64,000 nucleotides of DNA from Entoloma clypeatum (GCA_963565915.1 OY751496.1:1302001-1366000); one strand, 5' to 3'. Positions 32,327-44,856 are shown, counted from the first letter of the stretch. Numbers and translations are program-made. The notes: generated by a model not told the origin, from the sequence alone.

Positions 32327-34684
32327 CTACGCCACCTTCGCACCTCCCCATGCCACCTTTCTCGGCGCTTTCGCTTCCACACCTGTCGACGTCGGTCCGT
32401 TCGTTGCTGCAGCTGTCGCCTGATTCTTCGGCGGCACCGGCAGTGGCATGCTCTTCAGATCATCGAATATCCTCTGCGCTTTCTCGGTGTTCTTGATGAA
32501 CCACGTTGCGTACCGTCGTCCATACGTCGACTCGGTAATATGCACCATGTTCTGCAGAGTCTTCAATTACACGCAGACAATGAAAACGAGAATGAACTTA
32601 CATCGTGAATGAAAAAGTTCAAATCGCTTGTTCTCACACTCTCTCCTTCCAACAGCCCACCCTTCCCGCTCCCAGGCAGCCGACTCACGCTCTTGCTCGC
32701 CTGCTTCAGCACCATCAGCTCCTGCACCATCTCCTCCTCGTCCGCATCCAAAAAGTTCGCCAACTTCTTCGCTCCTAGACTCGTGTACAGCTTCAGGAAA
32801 CTCCGTAGCGTAGGCACCGGTGATTGCGCTGCCACGTCAGTCAAAAAGACCCCGAGATGTCGCTGTGTCGGGTCCGACGGCGACGTGTCCGCCGGTGCAG
32901 GTGACGAAAGAAGCTGCGCGAGCGCGGTCGGCTCATCATAAGGCGGGGGGTTGGCCGTGATAAATTTGGGGCATGCATACAAAAACAGCTCCTCAAATGC
33001 ACCCGACGAATCCTCACCTCCCCGCGCCATTTTTGCAAATTGCTCTCCATAGCGCTCTTTCGAAATGTTGGCTATATTTTCATCCACAATTCGGTTTGGC
33101 GACAAGGCATTGCACACAGCAAACAGAGCGTACATCCGGTCTGCCGTCTTGTTGATCTAGTTTGTTCGAGTTGATCATTGGTTACCCAAAACAAAAACAA
33201 AACAAAAAAAGTAAAGGCGTACTTGGTCGTATTGATAACTCCTTGTATGATATTGTCGCATCCGCATGATAAAGTTGAGAATCGTGACAAAGGTCCGAAT
33301 GGCATCTGGATATCGGCGGAGCATAATATAGGAAAAACCGACATAGTAATATGTTGCAACATGGCAAGCGGTTACACGGGTAAACGGTGACTGCGGAAAC
33401 AATAGTTGATGCATATCATCACAAAATGAGAATTGTTTGCTCACCTTTTGGTTGAGTTCAACATTATCCATAACCTTCAGTGCAAGAGTAAAATCTCCCA
33501 AAAGCACATGAACGCGCAAGAGACCGATGAGGCTAAAATATCCCAGCATCCGGTAAAGCGGACGTTGGCCATACTCTCCGACAATTTCCCTTTTCAACAT
33601 ATGAGCGGAAGAACCGCCATGAGAAGATGTCAGACTCACGCAATCTCCTCCAGCGACTTGCCTTGCTGCGTTGCGGCAATGTACTCGTTGATTCGCGACT
33701 TTTGGATGAGCGAATACAGAACGTTTAAAACGCTGTATGAGCTCCAGACCTTGGGTAATCATCATCGACATTATATGGAGAATAAGTCTTTAATAAAAGG
33801 GACTTACCGGTCCACCTTCCGCCAACATGATCAGCTCATCCTCCGTCTTCGACTTCACCTTCGAGCGCCAAGAGCAAAACACCTGAAACTGGTATATGAA
33901 CTCGTCGATGATGTCCCACAACCACTGCTCCGGAAGCTCAAGCTTGACGGGTCCATCGGAGTCTGCACATGAACATGAACATGAACAAGCATGACGACGG
34001 TTTTTAAAGTATACAAACTGAGGAGGTAGTTGAAAAGCTCGCAGCTATTTTCGTACGAGTGGAACCGGTCGTCGATGTTGGGCTGGAGGCGCGAGTACAC
34101 GTGTCGGTAGTAGAGTTCGCGGTACAGGATCAGGAAAATCGGATCTTGGGGAAGTCAACCGACGTTTAATGGAAGGAAGGAATCAAAAATTGCGCACCAT
34201 CATTGACCAACGGCGCGATCACCTCCGCCTCTGGCCACTCCGTTCTCGCATAAAACTTTTCAGTGTACTTGTTCCACCCACTCTCGTACGCGACCGTGAT
34301 CTCAGCGAGGTTGTTATCAAGCACCGCATGATGGAAATGCACAATAAACTAGGGGGGGAAACAGTCAGATATCAGCATCGTTCATGATCCCAATTACTCA
34401 CCCCTTTCACGACATCAGGGATCTGCGAAAACGCCGCCTGCTGCGCTATATGCTGCTGCATCGTGATTAGTGTTGTTTCGTCAATCTGCGGCTGTTGTAT
34501 GTGGGCTGGTGGGAGGGAAAAAACCACCATGTTAGATTCGAAGGGTTAGCGGTAGATTCAGAGAGCGAAGCGGACCATCGTCGTAGTGCCCGTTTTGGCC
34601 ATAGTTCCCGATGGCGAGAGAGAGGTCGACGTCCTCGTCGAGGTCGGCCTCTGCAGCCCACAGCGCCATCCGTTGTTGCGCCAT
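32327..34684 (-). CDS. EIF3L: Translation initiation factor eIF3 subunit L
   Basis: The Met at 34684 starts [20 protein letters not shown]. After an intron the frame reads [20 protein letters not shown], then [31 protein letters not shown], the PCI region with [20 protein letters not shown] and the C-terminal block [20 protein letters not shown]. These match eIF3l along its length. The protein is a component of eIF3, which helps recruit the 40S subunit to mRNA. It contains several introns of 50-90 bases. It lies 304 bases from the GH95 start and on the same strand. A fragment of it recurs at about 37.3-37.76 kb. Confidence 0.9.
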
Positions 34685-35831
34685 CGATGGGTTTTTTTTT
34701 GCTGGGGCTGGTGGTGGTTAGAAAATTCGATAGGGTTTGCTTTCGGCAATGGCCGGGGATGCCGAATCAAGGGCGACCAAAACTCATTGACTGCCTTCAT
34801 CGTCAACTCGGCCGAATGTATACCGTGTGTTCCTCACCAGTCTCTCTTGTCCCATGAGACACGTAGGGATGGCACGATGAATCCATCGACCGCCACTTCT
34901 AACAGCAGCGCCAAACCGCCGATAATGCTTGGACGGATCTCAATAAATTAATGGTTTCAGCGAATGAATGAAGGTAGTTCTTCGTGATATCGACGGTGGT
35001 GTGTGGTGTTTTCCTGCTCGTTTTTCTTGGATTTAACTAAATTCTCCAAAGATGCTGCCACGGAGGATTCTCCTCGTACATATTGAACAAGAACACTGCC
35101 ACAACAGGCTTTGGAGTTTCCCTGCCATTGCCCTCGAGGACAACCACTGCCCCCGTTTTCCATCGATGACCGGCGTTTAGAAAACATTCCCTCCCAAATC
35201 AGTGGGCGCTCCTTCGACGTTAAACTGCGCCCAGGCCGCAGCCTTAAGAGGGGGTTCTTGACCGACTGCTTATCCTGGCCCTACAAACGCTGAAGGAAGG
35301 TGGCAGCATCATCACGAAGCTTCCGCAGCCACACATTTACTCTCTACATGTTCAGCGTCAAGGATTGATGTTCAGATTTTGGCCGCTCTCCCACTCCCTC
35401 CATTCCACGCAACGCCGAATAGCCGCCCACCCCTCACTCATGATACCCGCCAACAACGCAAAGGGGACCAGCAGCCTGCACAACACCACGCCCACCCCCC
35501 GTTGCTCTTGTAACAGATCCACACACGACGCTGGAGCACGCACAGTACATCTACCATCACCACTAACCCACTAATGCAGGTGTGAACAGCAGCAGCACCA
35601 GCAGCGGCACCAGGTATATGTTCCTTCTCAGGACGCCCACATCAGCCATCTCTACCCCGACGATGCGACGTTGTGTGCAGCCATTCGCTCTCTTCTCCCT
35701 TGGTAGATATCAAAACCACTCTCGTCGCGGCGGGAGCATCAAATCTTGCTCAAGCGAAATTCATATAAATGCACAGGCAAGCGAGTTTATCCTCGTCTTT
35801 GGGTTAGCCCATGATTATCACCACCGGTACT
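34685..35831. other. Intergenic block recurring at 38.4-39.8 kb
   Basis: No supported gene. Sequence such as GGGATGGCACGATGAATCC (34867) recurs near 38437, and CACGCAACGCCG (35404) has a relative near 38956. It is part of the repeated unit that also carries the small secreted protein gene. Confidence 0.55.
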
Positions 35832-36228
35832 TCACTTGAAGCACTCGCCCCACAACAAGTCCTGAACATCGCGTAGAGGTAGGCAGTTTTTGCCGCCGGC
35901 CCCGACGCAGTAATAGTTGTGCCCGCCTGCCAGGCCGCACTCGGAAGCTGACTTGAAACCGAGCGACTTTGTAGGAGCGCATCTGTCCATGGGTCATCGT
36001 GAGTGTGGACTATCCCGAGAAAATCAACAATGAAACGGACTTTTTGAAGGGGGATTCAAGCTTGTAGTAATTGTTAGCACAGAAACCTACAGCAGCAGTT
36101 TCCTGGGTCTATAGAGCACGAATGAGTCAACTGATTTCCTGGAGAGAAAAACACTAGTAGATTCTGTGCGTACATACGCAATTAATGAGAACTGCCACAG
36201 TGACAGTGAAAAGTTGCAGGAACTTCAT
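35832..36228 (-). CDS. Small secreted cysteine-rich protein, copy 1
   Basis: The start MKFLQLFTVTVAVLINC is a signal peptide. A donor GTATGT follows directly. The last exon, open to the TGA at 35832, has the spacing C-x12-C-x9-C-x7-C-x13-C with SASEC, NYYCVGAGGKNC and WGECFK. The middle part has two candidate introns whose phases I could not settle. The mature protein would be 60-80 aa. Such proteins in mushrooms are often secreted during growth or host contact; no function is known to me. It is one of three copies on the same strand. Confidence 0.6.
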
Positions 36229-36699
36229 GTTTAAGTCCTCAGTGAGGGGGTTTTCCGAGCCTGAAGCATCCTCTTTAAATGCGTTGTAGCAAGATATCTC
36301 ATGAGTAACAAGCCCTGGACTTCCCAATACTCTTCCATTGATGATCAAGGGTATGAACTTTTTGGAACGCAAACGCGTGAACAGTGTTTCAAACGCCTAA
36401 CTACCTGCTGCCATGCCCACATGTCCCCTAATTCTTGAGAAGAGAGAACCAGCAGAGTTTACAGTACTGCAAATTTCATATCGATAAAAACACCCTATCT
36501 ATCTATCAACCACACCCTTGAGACTTCCCGCCTGTCCGCGTTTCTGCTTGGAAGGATGAAAATTGCTGTAATGGAGAGGCATGTTTCAAACACTGGGTGA
36601 CTTTCCGTAAGCCTGTACTCTGTAGGTTAGAAGAAGCGTGGGCGGCTGCGCCGGCGCGACATCGATGATCTATACCAATCAAGAAGGTTCTTGTTGCAT

Positions 36700-37300
36700 G
36701 ACCTCAGTATGTGCCAAGCATGGTCTATGAAATGTGTATTCACCTCACTATGAACGACACATCCTCAGGTCTCGCGCGCGGTGCCGCCGGGGACGTGGAG
36801 GGTGGCGTTGACCGGGGAGCGGGGAGCAGTGGGTGCCAGTTAAATGGTGTGGTGCGGTCGCGGGGGATGGTTTGTACAGTATCCGTTCTATGATGAGAAG
36901 GGTGCCAGAGGCTCGAGGGCAGAAGAAAAGGCGTAGGAGAGGGATGGTAATCTGGGATAGTTGTGGTGATGTGTTGGGTGCATGCTTGCAAGGGGTGCGA
37001 GCATAATGTGGAGCTAAGGAAGGGGCTGTTGGTTTGTGTCTGTACCGGGAATACGTAGTTCCGGATTGTGTCCAAGATGTGCGAGCGATGCCCGGGTCAA
37101 GGTCAAGCCAACGCGTATATTTGGAGATTTTGCCGGACGTGTTAGTGTTCGAGACGAGGTAGCCGGCTCCAGTATACGAGCCTGAGATGTGTGGATCAAA
37201 AAATGGAAGAAGAATGAATGATGGCAGGCACCCACCAGAAGCACCAGCTGCGGTCGTCAACTCAGATACACCTATTCGTGCATGGAAAAGGTGATTAGGT
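36700..37300 (-). pseudogene. GH95 5'-half fragment, copy 2
   Basis: Nucleotides match the GH95 gene at about 30.9-31.5 kb with gaps. The frame [20 protein letters not shown] and [16 protein letters not shown] is almost the same as the parent [15 protein letters not shown], but later parts change frame. No signal peptide or catalytic region is left. It derives from duplication and decay. Confidence 0.75.
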
Positions 37301-37309
37301 TCATTCACA

Positions 37310-37760
37310 GAACGTTTGAAACGCTGTATGAGCTCCAGACCTGATATAACATTATGCTGAAGAAGTCTTTACCTACCGGTCCACCTTCCGCCAACATGAT
37401 CTCCGTCTTCGATTTCACCTTTGAGCGCCAAGAACAAGACACCTGGAACTGGTATATAAACTCGTCGATGATGTCCCACAACCACTGCTCAGGAAGCTCA
37501 GGCCATCGGAGTCTTTACATGAACATGAACAAGCATGACGACGATTTGTGAAGTATACAGACTGAGGAGGTAATTGAAAAGCTCGCAGCTGTTCTCGTAC
37601 GAGCGCAAACGGTCGTCGATGTTGGGCTGGAGGCGCGCCGAGTACACGCGTCGGTAGTAGAGTTCGCGGTACAGGAATCAGGATCAGGAAAATCGGATTT
37701 TGGGGGGGAAGTCAACTGACATTCAATGGAAGGAAGCAAGCAAGAGTGCGCACCATCACT
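37310..37760 (-). pseudogene. eIF3l fragment, copy 2
   Basis: ACGCTGTATGAGCTCCAGACC and the flanking bases match 33729 onward in eIF3l. The match continues through CAACCACTGCTC (37478; parent 33919) to about 37760, with indels. It is too short and frameshifted to code. Confidence 0.75.
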
Positions 37761-38430
37761 AGCACTGATCCAATGGTGGGATCTAACCAAAACGCCAGAG
37801 GTGCAAAAACATGTGAGTATCAAGCAAGCCAGGGCGCGCTTGAATTGGCAGCGTCACGTGGATGCGGTGATCGTCATTGCAGAGTCCATGTTCCTCCTCG
37901 CGAGCGAGCTCATCAGGAAATTGAAGAGATTTTGACAAGGCTATATCCTAGATGGTGAAGATTATCAGAGATTATCAGATGTTTATAATATCTGAGAAAA
38001 TTCCACTGTTCATTATATAGCCTGATAACAGAGGCCCCATTTTCCTGATAGGCTCATAAGCTCCTCGCCTCGGTTTCGTCCCACCCACCACTCCCTGTTG
38101 TATTCCCTTCTTAGACAGTCACGAATACGCGATACCTCCCGGACCATAGAGGTATGCCGCACGGCATCTAGCCGCCCACCCGCGCTATCCTCGTTGTCCC
38201 CATTCGCTGAATCGCGGCTAGTCGGAGCCCCTAGCGGGGCATCTCCCATTTCCCCTCTACTCACCTTTGTGTAATAGCAGTAGTCTTGACTATCTATTAA
38301 CGGTCCCATACAATACATATTAGTTGTAAACTGATATGTCTATTTATATTCTCGCGGTAACAAAGATGCCAAAGAGGTGCAGAGTCGTGAGCCTCTGACC
38401 GTATCTTTTTCGAACCTGGCCACTGAACGA
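37761..38430. other. Sequence interrupting the duplicated block
   Basis: This stretch has no counterpart that I could see in the first copy of the block. It contains a short charged frame (37726-37935, KHVSIKQARARLNWQRH) and a minus frame at 38013-38318, neither recognised. AT-rich repeated words (GATTATCAGAGATTATCAGA) at 37958 suggest the border of an inserted mobile element. Confidence 0.35.
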
Positions 38431-39814
38431 CACACAGGGATGGCACGATGAATCCATCGACCGTCGATAATGCTCCACCGGATCTCTGTCAAGTATGATT
38501 TCAGGGAATGAAGATCGTACTCCACGAGAGCGACGACGGTGTGTGCTGTATTCCTGCTCGTATGCCCCTGAAGCCTCTTCATTGCACATTTTCAATTATC
38601 TCACCTATTATCTAACTCGGCCCTTCCACCGTCGACGGGCCAGCGTTTACAAAGTAATCCCCAAAATCTGTTGCGCTCCTTCGACATGGCTCTTCTTGAC
38701 GGGCGGAGGATACCGACTACTTATCTGCCAGCTAAGACTGGGGCTCCAAGCGGCGAAGGAAGGCGGCACCATCGTCGCGAAATCTGAACATCAAGGTTAC
38801 TAATTCGGGGTGGGGGGGGGGAGGGCGATGCATATTGGCGCCGCCGCTTCGTTGGCCAACCGAAAGACCACGTATACTATAGGTTGCTGAACATGTAGAG
38901 AATTCTCGCAGGGATGGGATCGTGACTACGGAAGCCGGCGGCTCTCATCCCTCCATCCCACGCAACACCGTACAGCCGCCCACCCTTGCCAACGATACCT
39001 GCCAGTGACGCACAGGGGGCCGGCGTCCTGGACAACGCACATTCACTACCGGCCAGTGCATAAGTGACGCAGCCACCACCCCTCCACATCGCCACCGCCC
39101 GCAGCCCACAATGCAGCTATGACCGGGTAGTTCTACATGAACCTACTGGAGACATACGGCTAGGTGCCCTTGCCGCTTCCAATGCGTCTACTACCGCTTC
39201 CTACAGCCCACATTGCAACCTTCCCGCGCGGCGACCACGCCGGGGGCGTTAGCTAACAACGTACAGGGGAGGTATATACCACGCCATCTCACCGACAACG
39301 ACACATAGGTGGCACTCCAAGGACCTGGGGCCCCGTGAGTCCTGAGGTATGCCCACGGAACCATCCCGCGCAGCAGCCAGGCATCGCAGCCATATCAGCA
39401 GCCGGGTAGATAATGAACGGCATGGCATGTGTTGTCCGTTTGCTCTCGCTCTGCTGTTCCACCGCCGGTTCATGACATCGTCTTTCCTGTCCGCCCACCG
39501 CCCTGCCAGCACTCAAGTAACAGATCCACATACGACTGGAGCACGCACGGTGCATCTACTATTACCACCGCCCCTGCAAACCCACCAATGAAGCCGTTCA
39601 CAGCAGCACTCTCAGGTATATGCTCCTTCTCAGGACGGCCACATCAACCATCTGTGCCCCGACGATGTGCTTTGCACTGGTTTGCAGCCATTCACTCAAA
39701 GCCACTTGTCGCGGCGGGAGCATCAAATCTTGCTCAATCAAAATTCGCGGTAGTACACAGGCCAGCGAGTCTAGTCTCGTCTTAAGGCTAGCTCATGATC
39801 ATCACCACCAGCCC
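38431..39814. repeat. Second copy of the duplicated intergenic block
   Basis: It corresponds in order to 34.86-35.83 kb, with many substitutions and indels. It contains a poly-G run near 38808. No gene is supported. Confidence 0.55.
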
Positions 39815-40196
39815 TCACCTAAAGCACTGGCCATACACCAAGCTCAGAGCTTGGTCTATAGGTAGGCAGTTTTTGCCGCCGGCCCCCACGCAGTAATAGA
39901 ATTTTCCCTGGGCTTGGAAACAAGCGGGAGCCGACAGAAAACCCAGCGAATTATGAGGAGTGCAGCTGTTCATGAGTCATCGTGAGTATTGACTATCCCG
40001 AGTAACTCAGCATTGAAACAAACTTTTTGAAGGTGTTCCAAATCCTTTCTCCATTGTTTCTACAGTTACCTGCGGCAGCTTTCTGGGTCTATAGAACACA
40101 GATGGGTCAAATTATCTTCACCATTAAGTTAGTATCTGTGCGTACATGCGCAATGAGAACTGCCACAGTGACAGTGAAAAGTTGCAGGAACTTCAT
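39815..40196 (-). CDS. Small secreted cysteine-rich protein, copy 2
   Basis: The start MKFLQLFTVTVAVLIAH is the same signal peptide type as copy 1. The last exon is open to the TGA at 39815 with the same pattern (SAPAC, FYYCVGAGGKNC, YGQCF). GAGGKNCLP is identical to copy 1. The donor in this copy reads GCATGT where copy 1 has GTATGT, so it may use a GC donor or the GT four bases on. Phases of the middle exon are not settled. Confidence 0.55.
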
Positions 40197-40439
40197 GTTC
40201 AAGTCTGAGTATGACTGTGGTTTCCGAGTCTGAAGCGTCCTCTTTTAAGTGTGTTGTAGTATCAGTCTGGACCCAGGGTGATTAGTGGGTGATACCGTTT
40301 CCTTGAGTACACATTCTTCTTTGGAAGGATGGAATGTAGAGGCGTGTTTCGGACACTGGGTGACTTTTCGTAAGTGTTTACTCTGGAGAATAGATGAAGC
40401 GTGGGCGGTTGCGACATTGTGCTATTTTGACGAGCTCGG

Positions 40440-41235
40440 GTCTACCACAGTCCGTACCAAGCATATGAAAGGTGTATTCGTCTCACGATGATTCATGAAC
40501 CACACATCCTCGCGAGATATTAGGGATGGTAGTCCGGAGGGAGATGGAGTAGTTGGAATGATGTGTTGGATGCGTGCTTATAAGGATGTGGAGCTAACAA
40601 AGGGGGATGTTGGTTTGTTTCCCCGTACCGGGAATATGTAGTTCCAGATTGTGTCCAAGATGTGCGAGCGATGCCCGCGTGAAGTTGGAGACTTCGCCAG
40701 ACGTGTTAGTGTTCGAAATGATGTAGTCGGCTCCAGTATACGAGGCTGAGTTGTGTGGATCAAGAAATGGAAGAACAGTGAATGATGGTACCCACCATAA
40801 CTGCAGCCGTCAACTCAGATATACCTATACTTGCATGAAAAGGTGATTAGGGCCATTCAGCACGAATGTTGCCAGTTGGGCTCCGGAATACCTTCCAGCA
40901 CATAGTTTGCATGTCCAGTGCCATCGCAAATTGCTCGCCTACCTGCTTGTTCCCATCATTGTACGTCTATAAGAGTCCATGAGAATACCGAACAGAAGGG
41001 ATGAAGAGAAACATACCGTGTTGGAGAATTGCCCGAGACTCGGTGTTTCGCTGGGTAGCTGCTTCGCTGAAGACTCCTCCCTGTACCATCGCTTGGACGG
41101 AGAACGCCTGGGGCGGAGAAGTGGAGAGGGAGAGAAGATGCAAGAGGCATAGGACGCGGGTATCTGACATCTGGAGGGTCTGGCAGAGGTAGGGCGGGGG
41201 AGGGGAGGACGACGGCCGGGACAAGCTGCATCTTC
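40440..41235 (-). pseudogene. GH95 5'-half fragment, copy 3
   Basis: Pieces match GH95 from about 31.15 to 32.0 kb: GTCCAAGATGTGCGAGCGATG (40657) and CTCCTCCCTGTACCATCGCTTGGA. The codons MVQGGVFSEAATQ correspond to [12 protein letters not shown] in the parent. Several deletions are present. It ends where the parent signal peptide would begin. Confidence 0.75.
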
Positions 41236-43601
41236 ATGAAGCTTCCGCAGCCACACAATCCCATCCCCGCGAAAATTCTCCACATGTTCAGCGTCATATC
41301 CACGCAGCTTTCGTCCTGGAAGCCCACATCGATGCACAGCCAACGGGGCACATTTTACGCCGTAGCAAGAGGCATTGGCAGAGGTCGAGAGGGCCACCGC
41401 GTCCCGGATATCTTGGTGGAGTTCAAGAAGCTCTGGGTGAGTTTGACGTTTGGTGGGGAGGGAGGTTCAGGCAGACACATGGACGCTGAAGACCTCGATT
41501 TCGTGATTGCGATGGATGATCTTTGGCTGATGCAGCTTGGGACGCCTCTGTGGCGGGTACAGAAAAGGGCTCTCCAGGCTTTGTATCGCCGGAAAGGTGT
41601 CGTTTGAATGGTCCAATATCGGCTGTTAGCCCATTCTCGCTGCATGTCCTTCATCCGTCAGCCGCCGTTTACAAAGGACAGCGTCACCTATAACATCCGC
41701 TTCGCTTCTTCGCATTGGGTTTGACGGAGAGTGTTGGAATAGCAAATATATCGAAGTACTCGCCATTGACCATACACCACGGGCACCAAGGGACAATTGC
41801 TTCGAGCGCATGGCGTGTTTAAACCGCCAGGAAGAGCCCAGTCTTGCCCCAGTCCTTGTGTAGACGGGGCATGCATATTTTAGAAAAGCTTGTCTGAATT
41901 CGGGAGGTCTAAGTTTTGCCACTGAATGAAAGATAGATTGCCTCGTGATGCACTAGTTGGTTTTGTGACAATGCTGGTAGTTATACGAATCTGATCTAGA
42001 CATACTAACTGTTCTGGGAGCGGAAGCGACTCTGTGGAAAACGGGGATGCAGTACGCCCCCTCGGATTCCATCCCCATCGTCTGGGGGTAAGTTGAGACA
42101 TGTCAATGGCGGTTGTTCCCGAACGTGGGGGTTGAGTACGTTCAGTGTCGTCAAGGAGTGCAGGCAAGAGCGATCTTCGCATAGGGAAGTGAAAGAGGAT
42201 CAAAGGATCACATGATCATGAAGCCTCGTAGGCTACTGCCGACAACGCCCGATGCTGATCCACCTATCCTCGACCATCTAATGCCAGAAAGCGACCGATG
42301 CGGTGGCCCTCTCAGTATACTTATCGTACTTCGTACACCATGTGGACATTGGGCTACTCCGAGCTCTGTAAACTAGGCATCGTTTGTTTCGAACTTCGCG
42401 TTCCAGCCGTTCCACGTGTCGAATCAGACTGGATCCTCCGTCATGGCCCTGCAAGGACGAATGAACAACAGAACCTTTGATCATCCGACTTCCATTTAAT
42501 TATCCAGTGCACGTACTGCGGCGCGCCAGGTGTATCGGGCCGGATTTTGGATTCAAAACCCGGGGGCTCAAGCCATCACTGGTACCCAAGACCTCCCTGA
42601 CAGGTATGGCACCGTCCTCACTTTTTCGGACATGTATGTTTGACAATTTCACTCACCATTTCCGACTGCCCAAGTTTCTGACTCGATAAATATATTTGTT
42701 TTTCGCAAGCAAATAGATCGTATACAATGGCTCTAGCCCTTGGGCTTCCAGGCTTTGGGGACGACAGTGGCTCACCGTATGTCCTTTCAGTGTCCTTTCA
42801 TGTTCTAGGGTAAGTGTTTCCTCAGTGGTAGCATATTGTGCCAGGACCAGACGTTCCCAGACTCTTGTGCCCTCGTCCTGGATTGAGGATGTTCTTCTTT
42901 CAAGTTGGGCTGCTTGCAGGAGGGACGAGCCATACGACCACCCACCCCTCACAATGGTGCCTCCTAACGACGCACAGGGGACCAGCGGCCCGGACAATAC
43001 ACATTCATTACCACCAGTGAATTACCGACGCAGCCGCCATCCCTTCACGTCTCCACCACCCTCGTTACCACCTGCAGCCCACAATGCGGCTATTCTCAGC
43101 GACCGTTTAGGCGTCCTTACCATATCTAAAGTGTCTAATACCGCCTCCTCATCACCTCTGCTTGCAGCCCGCATTATGACCCTTCCCGTGTGGTGGCCAC
43201 GCCGAGGGCGTTAGATAACAACTTGTGTGCAGGGGAGGCGCCATCTCGCTGACAACATCCGCTAACGACGCCAGTCCACGGAACTGTCCCGTGCAGCAGC
43301 CAGGCATCGCTGCCATATCACCATTTGGACAGACGATGAACGACAAGGCAGGTGTTGTCCGTTTGCTCTCGCTCTGCTGCTTCACCGCCGGTTCATGACG
43401 TCGTCTTGCCGGTCCGCCCACCCCCGTCATCTGTACCGACGATGCGACGATTGTCCTTTGCACCGTTGCAGTAACCCTCTCTCTTCCCTCTTGGTAAATA
43501 TCAAAAGCGCTCTCGTTGCGGCGGTAGCATCAAATCTAGCTCAATCGAAGTTAAAAAATACACAGGCAAGCAACTAGCACATGGTTATCACCACCAGTCC
43601 T
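41236..43601. other. 2.4-kb interval: duplicated remnants and unrecognised sequence
   Basis: 41236-41320 resembles 35.3 kb (CTTCCGCAGCCACACA and TACATGTTCAGCGTCA words). A frame at 41236-41607 ends in DLWLMQLGTPLWRVQKRAL and is not recognised. About 42.9-43.5 kb resembles 38.9-39.6 kb again. Between them I see nothing with clear coding signs. Confidence 0.4.
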
Positions 43602-43993
43602 TCATATAAAGCACTCGCCATCCTCCAAACGGAGAGCATTGTTTATCTCTGCGCAGGTCGCGCCACCTATCCGATTCCCACTCACGCAATAGTAGTACTT
43701 CCCACGCAGAGATTTGCATTCGTAACCTGACATGATCCCGCGTGACTTGCTAGGATGGCAGCTGTTCATGAGTCATCGTGAGTATTGAGTAAATCAGCAG
43801 TGAAAGGTTGAAACGGACGAGTTGATGCTGATGTCAAGCCTGATGTGGTGGTTGTTACAGGAATACAAATCTCCAGGAGCCTGGGTCTATAGAACACAGA
43901 TGGGTCAGTTGATCTTGTGGAGAGAAAAGTGTCTGTGCATACATGCGCAATGGAAACCACCGCAGTGAAAGTGAAAAGTTGCAGGAACTTCAT
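43602..43993 (-). CDS. Small secreted cysteine-rich protein, copy 3
   Basis: The start MKFLQLFTFTAVVSIAH is a signal peptide. The last exon is open to the TGA at 43602 and keeps all cysteines: SGYEC, KYYYCVSGN, GATC, DGECFI. It is the most divergent copy in amino acids, yet the cysteine frame is intact. The donor region reads GCATGT as in copy 2. Middle exon phases are not settled. Confidence 0.55.
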
Positions 43994-44674
43994 AAGACTG
44001 GGGTTTCCGAGTCTGAAGCGTCCTCTTTTGAATTTGTTGTAGTAAGGGATCTCGTGAGTAGGAACCCCTGGAGTTCGTCCAGGTTCGTCCCATACTCTTG
44101 GTCGCATACTATCGGTGATCAAGGTTTTGGATTTTTGAAGCGCGAACGCGTGAACAGTGATTGTTGAAACGCCCGACTAACTGCTTCCACATCCACATCT
44201 GGAGAGCTTACAGCAATTTTCATATCTCCCGAAAGCCCACGATGCTATCGATCACGCCGCGTATGGGTTTCTTAGAAGATGAGAATTGCCATTTTCAAAG
44301 GCCGTGATCGGATGACTCTTTGTACTCATTTTGCAACCTTGAAGGAAACTGTACGTCCCTAGTACTAATCCTACGATGCCACATTTCACACGTTATCGAC
44401 GTGTTTTTACATAACGTTTTTAACATGGAAGTACCGTGTGAAAAATGTGAAAAATTGATAGCATACGGTGCATTCTGAGAGCAATTCCATATCGTGCCAG
44501 TAATGCTTTCCTTTCAACCGTGACAGACAGAAAAGCTCCTCACGGCTCATCAAGAGCTTATGGAAACGAATACTGCCGAGCTTATTGATCCCCTCAGGCT
44601 TGATTCCAAACGACAGCAGCCAAAAAAGGAACTACTGTTAAAGGGGTGGATTTATCTATTATTACAGACAAATA

Positions 44675-44768
44675 GAGCATATTTGCACCCCCTCTCAGTG
44701 ACTTTGAAACGGTGAGCAGCCAATCAGATCCCGTTCAAACTAGTTTGAGAGGCGTGGCAAATATGCTC
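44675..44768. repeat. Foldback repeat, 23-base arms
   Basis: GAGCATATTTGC-ACCCCCTCTCA (44675-44697) pairs with TGAGAGGCGTGGCAAATATGCTC (44746-44768) with about two differences. Inner arms CTTTGAAACGG and CCGTTCAAACT continue the fold. It may be a small MITE or its remnant. Confidence 0.5.
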
Positions 44769-44835
44769 CCCTGCACTCTGTTTCAACCGAAAAACAAGAG
44801 ACTTTTTGCCTTTTGCAAAGCTGATCATGTAAGAG

Positions 44836-44856
44836 GTTTTTCACACTGTGAAAAAC
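44836..44856. repeat. Perfect 21-base palindrome
   Basis: GTTTTTCACA-C-TGTGAAAAAC, with related words (GTGTGAAAAATGTGAAAAA) at 44439. Its purpose is unknown. Confidence 0.5.
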
